DNA of 64,000 nt from Lacisediminihabitans changchengi (GTDB lineage: Bacteria; Actinomycetota; Actinomycetes; Actinomycetales; Microbacteriaceae): positions 62,001-126,000 of the forward strand of contig NZ_JAEPES010000002.1 in NCBI RefSeq assembly GCF_016634425.1, given 5' to 3'. Every line of letters starts with the position of its first letter. The first letter of the stretch is position 1. The position numbers were made by a program, and so were the translations under genes. Shown here one piece after another: positions 8,585 to 16,999 of this stretch. The notes beneath the pieces were generated by a model. It had not been told where the DNA came from and did no database searches. It was given only the letters and a program-made list of their open reading frames with translations.

Positions 8585-9943
8585 ATGGCCGCCATCCCGA
8601 GAACGACCGTCACCGCCAGTGGTCCGTCCACCACGGGCGCCCCATCGGCCGGTGACCCCTATCTGCCCACCAGCGGCAACGGCGGTTACCTGGTCGACCA
8701 CTACGACCTCACCCTCGACTACCGCGTCTCGACGAACCGGCTGACCGCGACGGCGGTCATCACCGCGCTGGCGACGACGACGCTGGCGAAGTTCAGCCTG
8801 GACATTGCCGGACTGATGGTCGACAAGGTGACGGTCGGAGGCGCGCGGCCGAAGGCGGTCAAGACGACGGCCCGCAAGCTGGTGGTGACCCCGCTAGAGG
8901 CGATCGTGGCCGGCGCCGAGTTCGTCGTCGAGGTGCGGTATCACGGCACTCCGCATCCCATTCGCAGCCCATGGGGCGAGGTCGGCTGGGAGGAACTCGC
9001 CGACGGCGTGCTGGTGGCGAGCCAGCCGAACGGTGCATCGTCGTGGTTTCCCTGCAACGACCACCCGAGCAACAAGGCGACCTTCGACATCACGGTGAGC
9101 TGTGAGTCGGCCTACCAGGTGATCTCCAACGGAGACCTCGTTTCGAAAACGGCCGGCGCAAGCCGCACCACGTGGGTCTACGCCATCACCGAACCGATGG
9201 CCACCTACCTCGCGGCGGTGCAGATCGGGCACTATCGCAGCACGCACAGCGCCACCGGTGGCGTCCCGTTCGGGCTGTACTTTCCGCACCACCTCGCGGC
9301 AGCAGCGGCCATCGACTTCGGCCAGGTAGGCACGATGATCGAGCTCTTCACCGAGCTGTTCGGACCGTACCCGTTCGATCGCTACAGCGTGGTGGTCACC
9401 GCCGACGAGCTGGAGATCCCACTCGAGGCGCACGGAATGGCCACGTTCGGCAGCAATCACGTCGACGGCGCGCACGGCACCGACCGGCTGATCGCCCACG
9501 AGCTGGCGCACCAGTGGTTCGGCAACTCGATCACGATCGCCCGCTGGCAGGACATCTGGTTGCACGAAGGCTTCGCCTGCTATGCGGAGTGGCTCTGGGC
9601 CGAGGCGAACGGTGGCGAGACCGCGCAGCACAATGCGACGCGGCACTGGGCCCTGGTGAACGCACAACCCAAGGACATCGTCATCGGCGACCCCGGCATC
9701 CCCACCCTGTTCGATGACCGGGTCTACAAGCGTGGAGCACTGGCGCTTCACGTCGTGCGCCACGAGATCGGCGATGAGGCGTTCTTCGGCGGTCTGCGGG
9801 CGCTCACGGTGGCTCGACGGTTTTCGAGCGTGGACCTGGCGGATGTCCTGGCCGCCTTCGCGCAGACAGCGCCAGGGGCTCCCGTGGCCGCCGTCCTCGA
9901 TCGGTGGGTGTACGCGGCACCGCTGCCGCGCTTGCCTCGCTGA
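8585..9943 (+). CDS. M1-family zinc aminopeptidase
   Basis: 452 aa, no signal peptide, so probably cytosolic. The zinc site is HELAHQWFG (His 305, Glu 306, His 309) with the third ligand in WLHEGFACYAEWLW (Glu 328). The exopeptidase motif is HGMATF rather than the usual GAMEN. An N-terminal beta domain spans about residues 35-215. It ends after the catalytic domain and lacks the large C-terminal helical domain of PepN, as in short actinobacterial M1 enzymes. It starts 8 bp after the Pls-type synthetase and is likely co-transcribed with it, which suggests a role in processing or degrading that product or in self-protection. The upstream in-frame start at 8510 overlaps the synthetase and is rejected. 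Confidence 0.9.
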   Translation: MAAIPRTTVTASGPSTTGAPSAGDPYLPTSGNGGYLVDHYDLTLDYRVSTNRLTATAVITALATTTLAKFSLDIAGLMVDKVTVGGARPKAVKTTARKLVVTPLEAIVAGAEFVVEVRYHGTPHPIRSPWGEVGWEELADGVLVASQPNGASSWFPCNDHPSNKATFDITVSCESAYQVISNGDLVSKTAGASRTTWVYAITEPMATYLAAVQIGHYRSTHSATGGVPFGLYFPHHLAAAAAIDFGQVGTMIELFTELFGPYPFDRYSVVVTADELEIPLEAHGMATFGSNHVDGAHGTDRLIAHELAHQWFGNSITIARWQDIWLHEGFACYAEWLWAEANGGETAQHNATRHWALVNAQPKDIVIGDPGIPTLFDDRVYKRGALALHVVRHEIGDEAFFGGLRALTVARRFSSVDLADVLAAFAQTAPGAPVAAVLDRWVYAAPLPRLPR

Positions 9944-10030
9944 TTGAGTAGCGCAGGGCGTTCGCGTATCGACATCCACCGCGTGCCGGGTCTCAGACGA
10001 GTCCTCGCGCGGGCGCTACTCGACCGGCGG
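9942..10030. repeat. REP-like intergenic element (GATTGAGTAG ... CTACTCGACC)
   Basis: Imperfect inverted repeat filling the space between the convergent M1 peptidase and lgt genes: TGATTGAGTAGCGC at the left end and GGCGCTACTCGACC at the right, with GTATCGACA and GTCTCAGACG inside. The left end supplies the TGA stop of the peptidase gene. Confidence 0.7.
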
Positions 10031-11005
10031 TTAGGAGCGCGTGAGGTCGGAGTTCTGGTCGACCTCGGCATCCGTCGGCTTCTTCTTCGTCGAGCTACCG
10101 CTGCTGGGAGCCTCCGGCTTCTCGACCCAGCCCGGTCGGTAGACCGAGGTCTCCGGCTCCGGATGGCGACGCGCCTGCACCACGATCAGCGCGACTCCGA
10201 GCGCGATTGCGACGAACGAGGCCCAGATGTTGGCCGGGATGCCGAGGAACCCGTCACTCGTCGGGTCGATGCGCAGCGCCTCGAGCCAGCTACGGCCGAG
10301 TCCGTACCAGATCAGGTAGACGCCGAAGGCCTTGCCCCATCTCAGCTCCGAACCGTGGCCGCGCAGGCGGCGCTCGAGCACGAGGATGATGACGATGCCG
10401 ATGAGGTTCCAGATGATCTCGTACAGGAACAGGGGGTGGAACAGCGTGCCCTCCGGCAGCCCCTTCGGGTAGGCGTTCTGTATGGCAACGTTGCTCGACT
10501 CGATCTGCAGGCCCCACGGCAGCGTGGTCGGCAGCCCGAACAGTTCGTGATTGAACCAGTTGCCGAGGCGCCCGATGGCCTGGGCCACGAGCATGGCCGG
10601 CGCGAGCGCGTCGGCGAACGACCAGAGCTTGATGCCGTGGCGCCGACATCCGATCAGCGCGCCCACGGCGCCACCCAGCAGCGAGCCGTAGAGCGCGTTG
10701 CCGCCGTCCCAGATGGCGAAGACGTTCCAGAGATTTGCACCGGAGAAGAAGTAATCGCCGGTGTGCGTGAGCACGTGATAGAACCGGGCGCCGACGATGC
10801 CGAGTGGTACCGCCCAGATGATCACGTCGAGCACCACGCCCGGGCGTCCACCGCGGGCGCCGAGACGACGCTGCGTGATGATGATCGCGGCGACGATGCC
10901 GGCCAGGATGCAGAGCGCGTAGGTGTGGATGAGCAACGGCCCGACATTGAATTGTGCCAGCACGGGTGGCGGGCTGGGAATGCTCAGGGGGAGATGCGGC
11001 AGCAC
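10031..11005 (-). CDS. lgt: Prolipoprotein diacylglyceryl transferase
   Basis: 324-aa integral membrane enzyme that transfers diacylglycerol to the lipobox cysteine of prolipoproteins. Several membrane segments are visible, with the family signature GRLGNWFNHELFGLP near the middle and the His-rich motif NVGPLLIHTYALCILAG at the N-terminus. A hydrophilic C-terminal tail rich in Ser, Lys and Glu follows, as in other actinobacterial Lgt proteins. A Shine-Dalgarno GAAGGA is 8 bases before the ATG at 11005. It serves at least the two lipoproteins encoded in this window (12073-12963 and 46202-46894). Confidence 0.95.
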   Translation of the reverse strand: MLPHLPLSIPSPPPVLAQFNVGPLLIHTYALCILAGIVAAIIITQRRLGARGGRPGVVLDVIIWAVPLGIVGARFYHVLTHTGDYFFSGANLWNVFAIWDGGNALYGSLLGGAVGALIGCRRHGIKLWSFADALAPAMLVAQAIGRLGNWFNHELFGLPTTLPWGLQIESSNVAIQNAYPKGLPEGTLFHPLFLYEIIWNLIGIVIILVLERRLRGHGSELRWGKAFGVYLIWYGLGRSWLEALRIDPTSDGFLGIPANIWASFVAIALGVALIVVQARRHPEPETSVYRPGWVEKPEAPSSGSSTKKKPTDAEVDQNSDLTRS

Positions 11006-11143
11006 GGCGGTCCTTCGGTCGGCGCGGGACGATTTCCGCCATTCTCTCGCACTTCTGCTGTGCCGCGGCCCGGGAAGTGACGGGGCGTACTCCTCGAATC
11101 AATTTGTGCAATGTACTCGCGCAGACCGGCAATGAGGAGCACT

Positions 11144-11512
11144 GTGCTCTGCATGAAGACCATTTCGTACGGGGGCGAATCGTTCACTACCAGCGATGCT
11201 GCGGCGGAGGCTCTGCTCGATTTCGCCGCTGCGGCAGCTCACAGCGAGGCCGCGGACGTGGTGCATATTCCCGCGGTGGCGGCAAACGGCGATCTGATCA
11301 CTGCCGACCTGGTGATCGGTCCGGCCAGCGAACTGCTCGTGGTGCCCGTGGATGTCGCCTTCCCGGAGCCGGATTCGACGGCCGCGGTGCTCGAATTGCG
11401 GGCCAAGATCCGCGATCTGATGAGCTCCCGCCGCATCAGCTATGGCTCGGCTCTTCCCGCCACGGACGGTGCCGACGCGGCGCAGGCGGAGTGGGGCGAA
11501 GAATACGAATAA
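11144..11512 (+). CDS. Small acidic protein of unknown function
   Basis: About 122 aa, acidic, no signal peptide or membrane segment; core MKTISYGGESFTTSDAAAEA, then a strand-rich middle (GDLITADLVIGPASELLVVPVD) and an acidic end EWGEEYE. I do not recognise the family; small proteins of similar size next to regulators are common in Microbacteriaceae. The start is uncertain: GTG 11144 has AGGAG five bases upstream and is used here, while ATG 11153 and ATG 11132 are also in frame. It is followed 92 bp later by a MarR regulator in the same direction. Confidence 0.55.
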   Translation: MLCMKTISYGGESFTTSDAAAEALLDFAAAAAHSEAADVVHIPAVAANGDLITADLVIGPASELLVVPVDVAFPEPDSTAAVLELRAKIRDLMSSRRISYGSALPATDGADAAQAEWGEEYE

Positions 11513-11604
11513 CGAGCGGCGCCGTCATCCGGCGCTCTGGTTGCTATCGTCGTCGAAAGGTCGCAACCCGTACCGACCTCTTCAGACGCACAGAGTGGAT
11601 TTCC

Positions 11605-12069
11605 GTGACTCAGCAGGACCAAGACACCGCCACCGACCAGCTGTCGCAAACCTCGGGACGCCTCGCTCTCGCGATCGGTCGGCTCAATCGACGAATGCTG
11701 AGGGCGACGGAGGGGTTGAGCCACGGCTCACTCTCCGCGCTGTCGAGCATCGTCAAGTTCGGCCCGCTACGGCTCAACGAACTCGCCGGGCGCGAGGCGG
11801 TTGCGGCGGCGACCATCACCCGTATCGCCACCGATCTCGAGGTGCGCGGATATGTCACAAGGGAATCCGACCCGCTCGACCGGCGGGCGATCACCATCGC
11901 CGCGACCGAGTCGGGCGTCGACTACATCGTGCGGGCGCGTTCGGCCCGGGCCGACGTCATTTCGGCGCTCCTTGGAACCCTGGAGCCGCACGAGCTCGAG
12001 CTGGTCGAAGACGCTCTGCCGGTGCTCGAAGCGCTCGTGCTCGAGGCGCACTACGCCGGCAAGGACTAA
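11605..12069 (+). CDS. MarR-family transcriptional regulator
   Basis: 154 aa with a winged helix-turn-helix: LSALSSIVKFGPLRLNELAGREAV, recognition helix region ATITRIATDLEVRGYVTRESD, then the wing DPLDRRAITIAATESG, the standard MarR pattern. The C-terminal helix LEPHELELVEDALPVLEALV would dimerise. It starts at GTG 11605; an upstream extension in the same frame has no start signal. The neighbouring small protein and the convergent DUF4349 lipoprotein are possible targets, but no palindromic operator was seen. The ligand is unknown. Confidence 0.85.
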   Translation: MTQQDQDTATDQLSQTSGRLALAIGRLNRRMLRATEGLSHGSLSALSSIVKFGPLRLNELAGREAVAAATITRIATDLEVRGYVTRESDPLDRRAITIAATESGVDYIVRARSARADVISALLGTLEPHELELVEDALPVLEALVLEAHYAGKD

Positions 12070-12072
12070 GCG

Positions 12073-12963
12073 CTAGCTCAGAACTGCCCGGTGCCGACGG
12101 CGCAGGACCAGCAGCACGATCGCCGCGACCGCGGCCGGTGGCAGCACCCAGGGCAGCAGCACTCCCACCACGACGATCACCCCGGTGATGAAGGTCACCA
12201 GCGCGTTCCACCCGGTCGTCAGGCCGGACAGAAAGTCGGCCGGCGCGGGAGCCGGGGGAGCGGGCGCGATCGACCCCAGGCGCAGCGTGATCGTCGCCAG
12301 TGCGATCTGGTTGCCGAGCGCAGCCTGTTGTGCCTCGAGCGCCTCCAGGTCGGACTGCCGTTGCGACAGCGCCGACTCGATGGTGATGAGATCCGCTGTC
12401 GTAGCCGACCGCGACATCAGATCGACCAACCGGTCGACGGATGCCCGCAGCGCGGTAACCCGAGCGCCGAGGTCAGTGTGCTCCGCCGTCACATCTCGGG
12501 CCGAAATGCTGACGTCGTCCACCTTGCCGAGGGCACGGATCGACGCGAGAGTCTCGGTGAGGGCGGCGGACGGGATCCGCAGCGTGAGCGATGCGCTGCC
12601 GTGATCACCTTTTGTTGCCGCGCGCTCGGTGCGGTCATCGACGCGGCCGCCCGCGGTCTCGACGATGCGCACGGCGCGGGTGGCGGCATCCGTCGGCTTC
12701 TTCACGGTGAGCGAGACGGTGCCGGTGCTCACGACGTCACGACCCGCGGTGGCGGGCTTTGTGGTGCCCGAGCTTGCTGCAGTGTCGGAGCCCTCGGCAA
12801 CCGTCCCGGTGCGCGGTACTGATGAGTCGGCGATGGAGGGAGCGGAGTCGCTGCCGCGCGACTCGGAGGAACCGGAGCTGACGCACCCGGTGAGAGAAGC
12901 GGTGAGAACGAGGCCGACGGTGAGAGCGACGACCAATGCTGGGGAAGTGCGGCGCTGTGTCAT
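12073..12963 (-). CDS. DUF4349 lipoprotein
   Basis: 296 aa. Lipoprotein signal peptide with lipobox LTGC at about residue 27, then a Ser/Thr-rich linker, a ferredoxin-like region VSTGTVSLTVKKPTDAATRAV, a coiled-coil block around RQSDLEALEAQQAALGNQIA, and a C-terminal membrane segment (ITGVIVVVGVLLPWVLPPAAVAAIVLL) ending in basic residues. This is the DUF4349 layout: outer-face anchored at both ends with the coiled coil between. Function of the family is unknown. The convergent MarR gene ends 3 bp away. A TAGCCT hexamer sits 6 bases before the ATG, so the mRNA is likely leaderless. Confidence 0.85.
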   Translation of the reverse strand: MTQRRTSPALVVALTVGLVLTASLTGCVSSGSSESRGSDSAPSIADSSVPRTGTVAEGSDTAASSGTTKPATAGRDVVSTGTVSLTVKKPTDAATRAVRIVETAGGRVDDRTERAATKGDHGSASLTLRIPSAALTETLASIRALGKVDDVSISARDVTAEHTDLGARVTALRASVDRLVDLMSRSATTADLITIESALSQRQSDLEALEAQQAALGNQIALATITLRLGSIAPAPPAPAPADFLSGLTTGWNALVTFITGVIVVVGVLLPWVLPPAAVAAIVLLVLRRRHRAVLS

Positions 12964-12969
12964 GCAGCG

Positions 12970-12975
12970 AGGCTA
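12970..12975 (-). promoter_or_regulatory. -10 hexamer TAGCCT, leaderless start of DUF4349 gene
   Basis: TAGCCT on the minus strand, CGCTGC, then ATG at 12963. Confidence 0.55.
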
Positions 12976-13107
12976 GATCGAAGAATCCCGTGGCATAAGC
13001 CAACGTTTCGGGCGTCTTATACGTCCGCTGGCAATCATCTGCACGTCTTCGCGGCGTTGGAAGGCGGGAGTACCGTTCGCCCCAACGACTGCAGAGGGAG
13101 GACCATC

Positions 13108-13302
13108 ATGGGTCTATTGGATGATGCGAAGGATGCCGCACAGGCGACCGGCAAGAAGATCGGTGAGACCGTCGATGACGCCAAGGAGCGCATCAGCGAC
13201 AAGGCCGACGAGGCCAAGGCCGACGCCGATGTCAAGAAGGCCGAACGTGAGCGTGACGCGACGGTGAAGAAGAACGAGTACAAGGAGAGCCTCCGCGACT
13301 GA
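13108..13302 (+). CDS. Small hydrophilic helical protein, CsbD/YtxH-like
   Basis: 64 aa, almost entirely Lys, Glu, Asp and Ala, starting MGLLDDAKDAAQATGKKIGE and continuing as an amphipathic helix (DDAKERISDKADEAKADADV). No cysteine or membrane segment. It resembles small stress-induced proteins of the CsbD or LEA-like kind in composition but not in a diagnostic motif, so the label is tentative. A strong Shine-Dalgarno (GGGAGG) lies 8 bases before ATG 13108; the longer reading frame from 13057 lacks this support. An intrinsic terminator follows 22 bp after the stop, so it is a single-gene unit. Confidence 0.75.
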   Translation: MGLLDDAKDAAQATGKKIGETVDDAKERISDKADEAKADADVKKAERERDATVKKNEYKESLRD

Positions 13303-13324
13303 GTCGTCGGGCGGGATTTCGGAG

Positions 13325-13351
13325 CGGGCGGTGCGGATGCGCCGCCCGTTT
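13325..13351 (+). terminator. Intrinsic terminator
   Basis: CGGGCGG, 10-base loop, CCGCCCG, then TTT, located just after the small hydrophilic protein gene. Confidence 0.65.
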
Positions 13352-13403
13352 CTCGTGTCGCCGTATCGTTGGAGGCGCAGCATCGTCTATCTCAGGGAGC
13401 TTC

Positions 13404-13970
13404 ATGCCGTCACTCATGATCGTCGTCGGAAGCGTGCGTCCCGGCCGGATCGGTCTCCCTATCGCCCGCTGGGTCGAGCAGCTCGCCGTCGAGCACGGCG
13501 GCTTCGACATCGACTTCGTCGACCTGGCGGAGCTGGACCTGCCGTTCATGGACGAGCCGAATCACCCGCGATTGCGGCAGTACACACACCAGCACACGAT
13601 CGACTGGAGTGCCCGGGTGGATGCTGCCGACGCTGTCATCTTCGTCACCCCCGAGTACAACCACAGCTTCTCGCCCGCGCTCAAGAACGCCCTCGACTAC
13701 CTTTCCCAGGAGTGGTGGCGCAAGCCCGTCGGGTTCGTCAGCTACGGGGGCGTCTCCGCGGGGACCCGCGGCGTCACGGCGCTGGAGCCGGTCATCATGG
13801 TGCTGGGCATGGTTCGCGCCGGCGCCGCGGTCGAGTTGCCCTTCGCCGCGCGCCAGCTCACCGGCGGGGAATTCGTCGCCGAGCAGAAGGAGACCGCCAT
13901 CCTGGGTCATCTGCTCACCGAGCTGGAGGCCTTGAGCGACGCACTGAAGCCGCTCTACAACCGCGCCTGA
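13404..13970 (+). CDS. NADPH-dependent FMN reductase family protein
   Basis: 188 aa flavodoxin-fold oxidoreductase. The N-terminal phosphate loop IVVGSVRPGRIGLPIARW and the family hallmark VTPEYNHSFSPALKNALDYL (flavin contact) are both present, followed by KPVGFVSYGGVSAGTRG. It probably reduces FMN or quinone-type substrates with NAD(P)H in the cytosol. Length is normal. A Shine-Dalgarno (AGGGAG) is 6 bases upstream of ATG 13404. It is convergent with the MFS gene on the right and preceded by a terminator, so it is likely monocistronic. Confidence 0.9.
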   Translation: MPSLMIVVGSVRPGRIGLPIARWVEQLAVEHGGFDIDFVDLAELDLPFMDEPNHPRLRQYTHQHTIDWSARVDAADAVIFVTPEYNHSFSPALKNALDYLSQEWWRKPVGFVSYGGVSAGTRGVTALEPVIMVLGMVRAGAAVELPFAARQLTGGEFVAEQKETAILGHLLTELEALSDALKPLYNRA

Positions 13971-13983
13971 CGAGCCTGACCGC

Positions 13984-14047
13984 GCTGGGCTCGCCGATCT
14001 AGCTGGGCTGGCCGACCCAGCTGGGCTCGCCGTTCTAGCTGGGCTGG
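13984..14047. repeat. Two 28-bp direct repeats
   Basis: GCTGGGCTCGCCG(A/T)TCTAG followed by CTGGGCTGG occurs at 13984-14011 and 14020-14047, differing at one base. The second copy contains the TAG stop codon and last codons of the MFS gene, so the first looks like a duplicated gene end. Confidence 0.75.
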
Positions 14048-15246
14048 GTCTGCACCGGCTCGGTGTCGGGGATCGGACTCGCGTCGCGCCCCCGAAGATC
14101 GGGCGCGGCCTTGCGGAAGATGGTCGGGATCACGAATCCGAGGAAGGCGAGCGACGCCGCGACCCAGAACGCTCCGGGGGCGGCGAATCGATCGATCATG
14201 AAGCCGGCCCCGGCGGAACCGAGCGCCGCGCCGATCAGCTGGCCGGTGCCGACCCAGCCGTACGCCTCGGCGGTCTCGCTGAAGCGCACACTCGATGAGA
14301 CGATTCCGAACATGACCGCGAGGGCCGGTGCGATGCCGACCCCGGCGATGAGCAGCGTCGCAGCCAGCCACCAGACGTTGACGGATGCCGCGGCCAACGC
14401 CATCCCGGCGAAGACGATGAAGATGCGGCGCGCGAGGGCCCACGGGCCGATCGGTACGTGACCCAGCAGTAGCCCGCCGGCCAACGAGCCGAGCGAGAAT
14501 ATCGCGAGCACAATGCCCGATTCCGCACTCTTCTCGCCGAAAGCGGAAACGACCCCGGCTTCGATGGCGGAACAGGCGCCGATCAGCAGAAAGCCGGTGA
14601 CCGTGGCCAGCAGCACGGGGGGCTTCGCGAGCACGGCACCGAGGGCGCGGCGACTGCGCGGAATGCGAACCCGGCCGACCTCGGGCGAGAGTACGAACCA
14701 CAGCCCGCCGCCGACGAGGAAGACGAGGGCGACCAGAATGGCGACAACGGTGCTGATCTGGGTGGCGACGAAGGTCGTGATGACGGGCCCCGCCACCCAA
14801 ATGACTTCCTGGGCGGAGGCATCCAGCGAGAACAGCGGGGTGAGCTGCGTGGAGTTGACCATCTTCGGGTAGATGGTACGAACCGCCGGCTGCACCGGAG
14901 GAGTGCTGAGGCCGCTGATCAGTCCGAGCACCATGTAGATCGGCACGGGCAGCGCGGGTGCCAGCGCGATGGTGCCGATTGTCACCGTGCAGACCGAGAT
15001 GGTGAGGATGAGCACCTTGCGCATGCCCCAGGCGCCCATCCACCGACTGGTGAGGGGACCGGCCACCGCCTGGCCGATGCTGGTCGCGGCGAGCACCAGA
15101 CCCGCGGCGCCGTACGAGTGGGCGATGTGCTCGATGTGAATGAGGTAGGCGAGCGAGAGCATCCCGTTCGGGAATCGCGCCAGCAACTGGGCCGACATGA
15201 TGCGCGCGACGCCGCGCGTTCTCAGGAGGTCCAGATAGCTCTTCAC
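14035..15246 (-). CDS. MFS transporter
   Basis: 403 aa with about twelve hydrophobic segments. The first half has the typical MFS loop between segments 2 and 3 (TSIGQAVAGPLTSRWMGAWGMRK), and the two halves are separated by a basic stretch (RVRIPRSRRALGAVL). The N-terminal sequence MKSYLDLLRTRGVARIMSAQ resembles actinobacterial exporters of unknown substrate. The start is GTG 15246. A TAGGCT hexamer lies 9 bases upstream. It is divergent from the LCP gene and convergent with the flavin reductase. Confidence 0.9.
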   Translation of the reverse strand: MKSYLDLLRTRGVARIMSAQLLARFPNGMLSLAYLIHIEHIAHSYGAAGLVLAATSIGQAVAGPLTSRWMGAWGMRKVLILTISVCTVTIGTIALAPALPVPIYMVLGLISGLSTPPVQPAVRTIYPKMVNSTQLTPLFSLDASAQEVIWVAGPVITTFVATQISTVVAILVALVFLVGGGLWFVLSPEVGRVRIPRSRRALGAVLAKPPVLLATVTGFLLIGACSAIEAGVVSAFGEKSAESGIVLAIFSLGSLAGGLLLGHVPIGPWALARRIFIVFAGMALAAASVNVWWLAATLLIAGVGIAPALAVMFGIVSSSVRFSETAEAYGWVGTGQLIGAALGSAGAGFMIDRFAAPGAFWVAASLAFLGFVIPTIFRKAAPDLRGRDASPIPDTEPVQTQPS

Positions 15247-15385
15247 AAGGAAACAAGCCTATCGGGGGCCCGGCGTCGTACAGAGAAATCGGGATGGCCC
15301 TGGCAGAGCGATTCGCAGGGTTTGCTCGAAAAGCCTCGGTTAGAGTGCATGCGCACACAAAATCGGTGATAAGGAGTGCAATCGG

Positions 15386-16690
15386 ATGACCACGCTCGGA
15401 CCCCGGCGACGCGACAGACTCACCGCTGCCGCCCCCACCCGCCACGGTCAATTGCGCAAATCCCATCCGGTTGCCGGAGTCTTCCGTTTGCTCGGCATCG
15501 CCCTCGCGGTGGTGTTGGTGGCCGCGGTATCGGTCGGCGGCGTCGCCGTCTGGCAGGTCACCTCGAGCATCAAGTCCGGCGTCAAGCTCACCGATTCCAG
15601 CGGCAAGGCCGTGCAGCCGCCGCCCGAGATCGGTGCCATCGACGGGGGAGTCAATCTGCTGTTGGCTGGCACCGATACTCGCACCGGACAGGGCGGCCAG
15701 TTCAGTAATAAGGCGGATCAGGCCGCGAGCTCGGGGGCGGGCAACAACGACGTCACGATGCTGCTGCACATCTCCGAGGACCACACCAACGCCACGGTGA
15801 TCAGCTTTCCTCGCGACCTCATGATTCCCATTCCGGCCTGCCCGCGCCCCAACGGCGGCACGGTCGGGGCGACCTCCGTGGCGATGTTCAACACCACGCT
15901 CTCCCGCGGCGGCATCAACTGCACCGTGCTCACCGTGCAGAAGATGACCGGCCTCAAGATCCCGTTCGCGGCGACCATCAGCTTCGACGGCGTGATCGGG
16001 ATGTCCGACGCCGTCGGCGGCGTCACCGTCTGTCTCGCAGACCCGCTGAAAGACCCGTACGTCGGGCTCGATCTCCCGGCCGGCACCGCCACGCTGCAGG
16101 GCTCGGATGCACTCGCCTTCGTGCGCTCCCGTCACGGCGTCGGTGACGGCAGCGACCTCGGCCGCATCAGCAACCAGCAGGTGTTCCTGTCTGCCCTGTC
16201 GCGCAAGCTCACCTCCGGCGGAGTGCTCGGCAACCCCGTGCAGCTCTACTCGATTGCCAAGACAGCGGCGAACAACATGGAGCTCACCGACGGCCTGTCC
16301 AACCCGTCGACGATGGTGCAGATCGCTCTGGCGCTCAAAGACATCGGGCTCGGCAACATCACCTTCCTGCAGTATCCGACGGCGTCCGACCCGTCGAACC
16401 CGAACCGCGTGGTGCCGATCGCGTCCTCCGCCGCTGTACTGAACGCGGCCCTCGTCGCTGACAAGCCGATCCAGCTGAGCGGTCAGATCGGCCGCGCTGC
16501 CGAGCTCGACCCGAACGCCACTGCAGTGCCGTCAGCGAGCCCGACACCGACGCCGACCAAGGGTGGCAAGACCCCCACCCCGACACCCTCGCCAACGGCG
16601 ACGGCGGCGGCCGAGGCGCCGGTTGTGCTGCCATCGACCATCACCGGGCAGACAGCCGCGCAGCAGACCTGCTCCAAGCGCTCGAACTAG
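15386..16690 (+). CDS. LytR-CpsA-Psr (LCP) family cell-wall ligase
   Basis: 434 aa. A basic cytoplasmic N-terminus is followed by one membrane helix (about residues 31-57) and an extracellular LCP domain with NDVTMLLHISEDH, the catalytic SFPRDLMIPI strand and the arginine motif FVRSRHGVGDGSDLGRISNQQ. The C-terminus has a Pro/Thr-rich linker and ends TAAQQTCSKRSN. These enzymes attach undecaprenyl-linked glycopolymers to peptidoglycan. A Shine-Dalgarno AAGGAG lies 9 bases before ATG 15386. It is a single gene between the divergent MFS gene and the ribonucleotide reductase leader. Confidence 0.92.
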   Translation: MTTLGPRRRDRLTAAAPTRHGQLRKSHPVAGVFRLLGIALAVVLVAAVSVGGVAVWQVTSSIKSGVKLTDSSGKAVQPPPEIGAIDGGVNLLLAGTDTRTGQGGQFSNKADQAASSGAGNNDVTMLLHISEDHTNATVISFPRDLMIPIPACPRPNGGTVGATSVAMFNTTLSRGGINCTVLTVQKMTGLKIPFAATISFDGVIGMSDAVGGVTVCLADPLKDPYVGLDLPAGTATLQGSDALAFVRSRHGVGDGSDLGRISNQQVFLSALSRKLTSGGVLGNPVQLYSIAKTAANNMELTDGLSNPSTMVQIALALKDIGLGNITFLQYPTASDPSNPNRVVPIASSAAVLNAALVADKPIQLSGQIGRAAELDPNATAVPSASPTPTPTKGGKTPTPTPSPTATAAAEAPVVLPSTITGQTAAQQTCSKRSN

Positions 16691-16735
16691 CCCGCGCCCG
16701 CGCGCCCGCGCCCCCCTGCGCATCCGCGCTGCACT

Positions 16736-16777
16736 TTGTTATCCCCGCGCCCGTTGTAACTGGCGCGGGGATAACAA
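16736..16777. repeat. Palindrome with 16-bp arms
   Basis: TTGTTATCCCCGCGCC, a 10-base loop, then GGCGCGGGGATAACAA. The arms are perfect. It lies 46 bp after the LCP gene; there is no T-run on either side, so it is listed as a repeat rather than a terminator. Confidence 0.8.
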
Positions 16778-16836
16778 CCGGCAGCATGGTCAGGTAGAGG
16801 TTCGTCATCGTGATGCGCGACCCCGTTACGCAGGCA

Positions 16837-16884
16837 TTCCTGCACAACCAGGATCGACGCGCTTGTGCAGGAATTCCTGCACAA
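16837..16884. repeat. Palindromic TTCCTGCACAA element
   Basis: TTCCTGCACAA at 16837 is matched by TTGTGCAGGAA at 16863, and the latter continues into TTCCTGCACAA to give a perfect 22-bp palindrome centred on GAATTC (16863-16884). The motif TTCCTGCACAACC therefore occurs twice directly and once inverted, about 320 bp upstream of nrdA. Confidence 0.75.
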
Positions 16885-16974
16885 CCGGGCTACGGAGCAC
16901 TACGAATCCGGCCCCTGACCGACACTTTCGGCACGCCGTCGCGCTCTCCACAGGCTGTGCAGAAAGCGGCGAAG

Positions 16975-16994
16975 TTATACACATCTGTGGATGA
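16975..16994 (+). promoter_or_regulatory. DnaA-box-like pair upstream of nrdA
   Basis: TTATACACA at 16975-16983 matches the DnaA consensus TTATNCACA; TGTGGATGA at 16986-16994 is an inverted copy with one mismatch. They lie just upstream of the NrdR boxes. DnaA boxes control nrdAB in Escherichia coli, so a similar link to replication is plausible. Confidence 0.5.
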
Positions 16995-16999
16995 CACGC

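Noticed and set aside
13955..16135. 726-codon open frame on the minus strand
   Set aside because: It runs antisense to the LCP gene and in another frame through the MFS gene; no start signal or motif.
16736..16777. Intrinsic terminator of the LCP gene
   Set aside because: The palindrome has no T-run on either strand and a 10-base loop; recorded as a repeat only.
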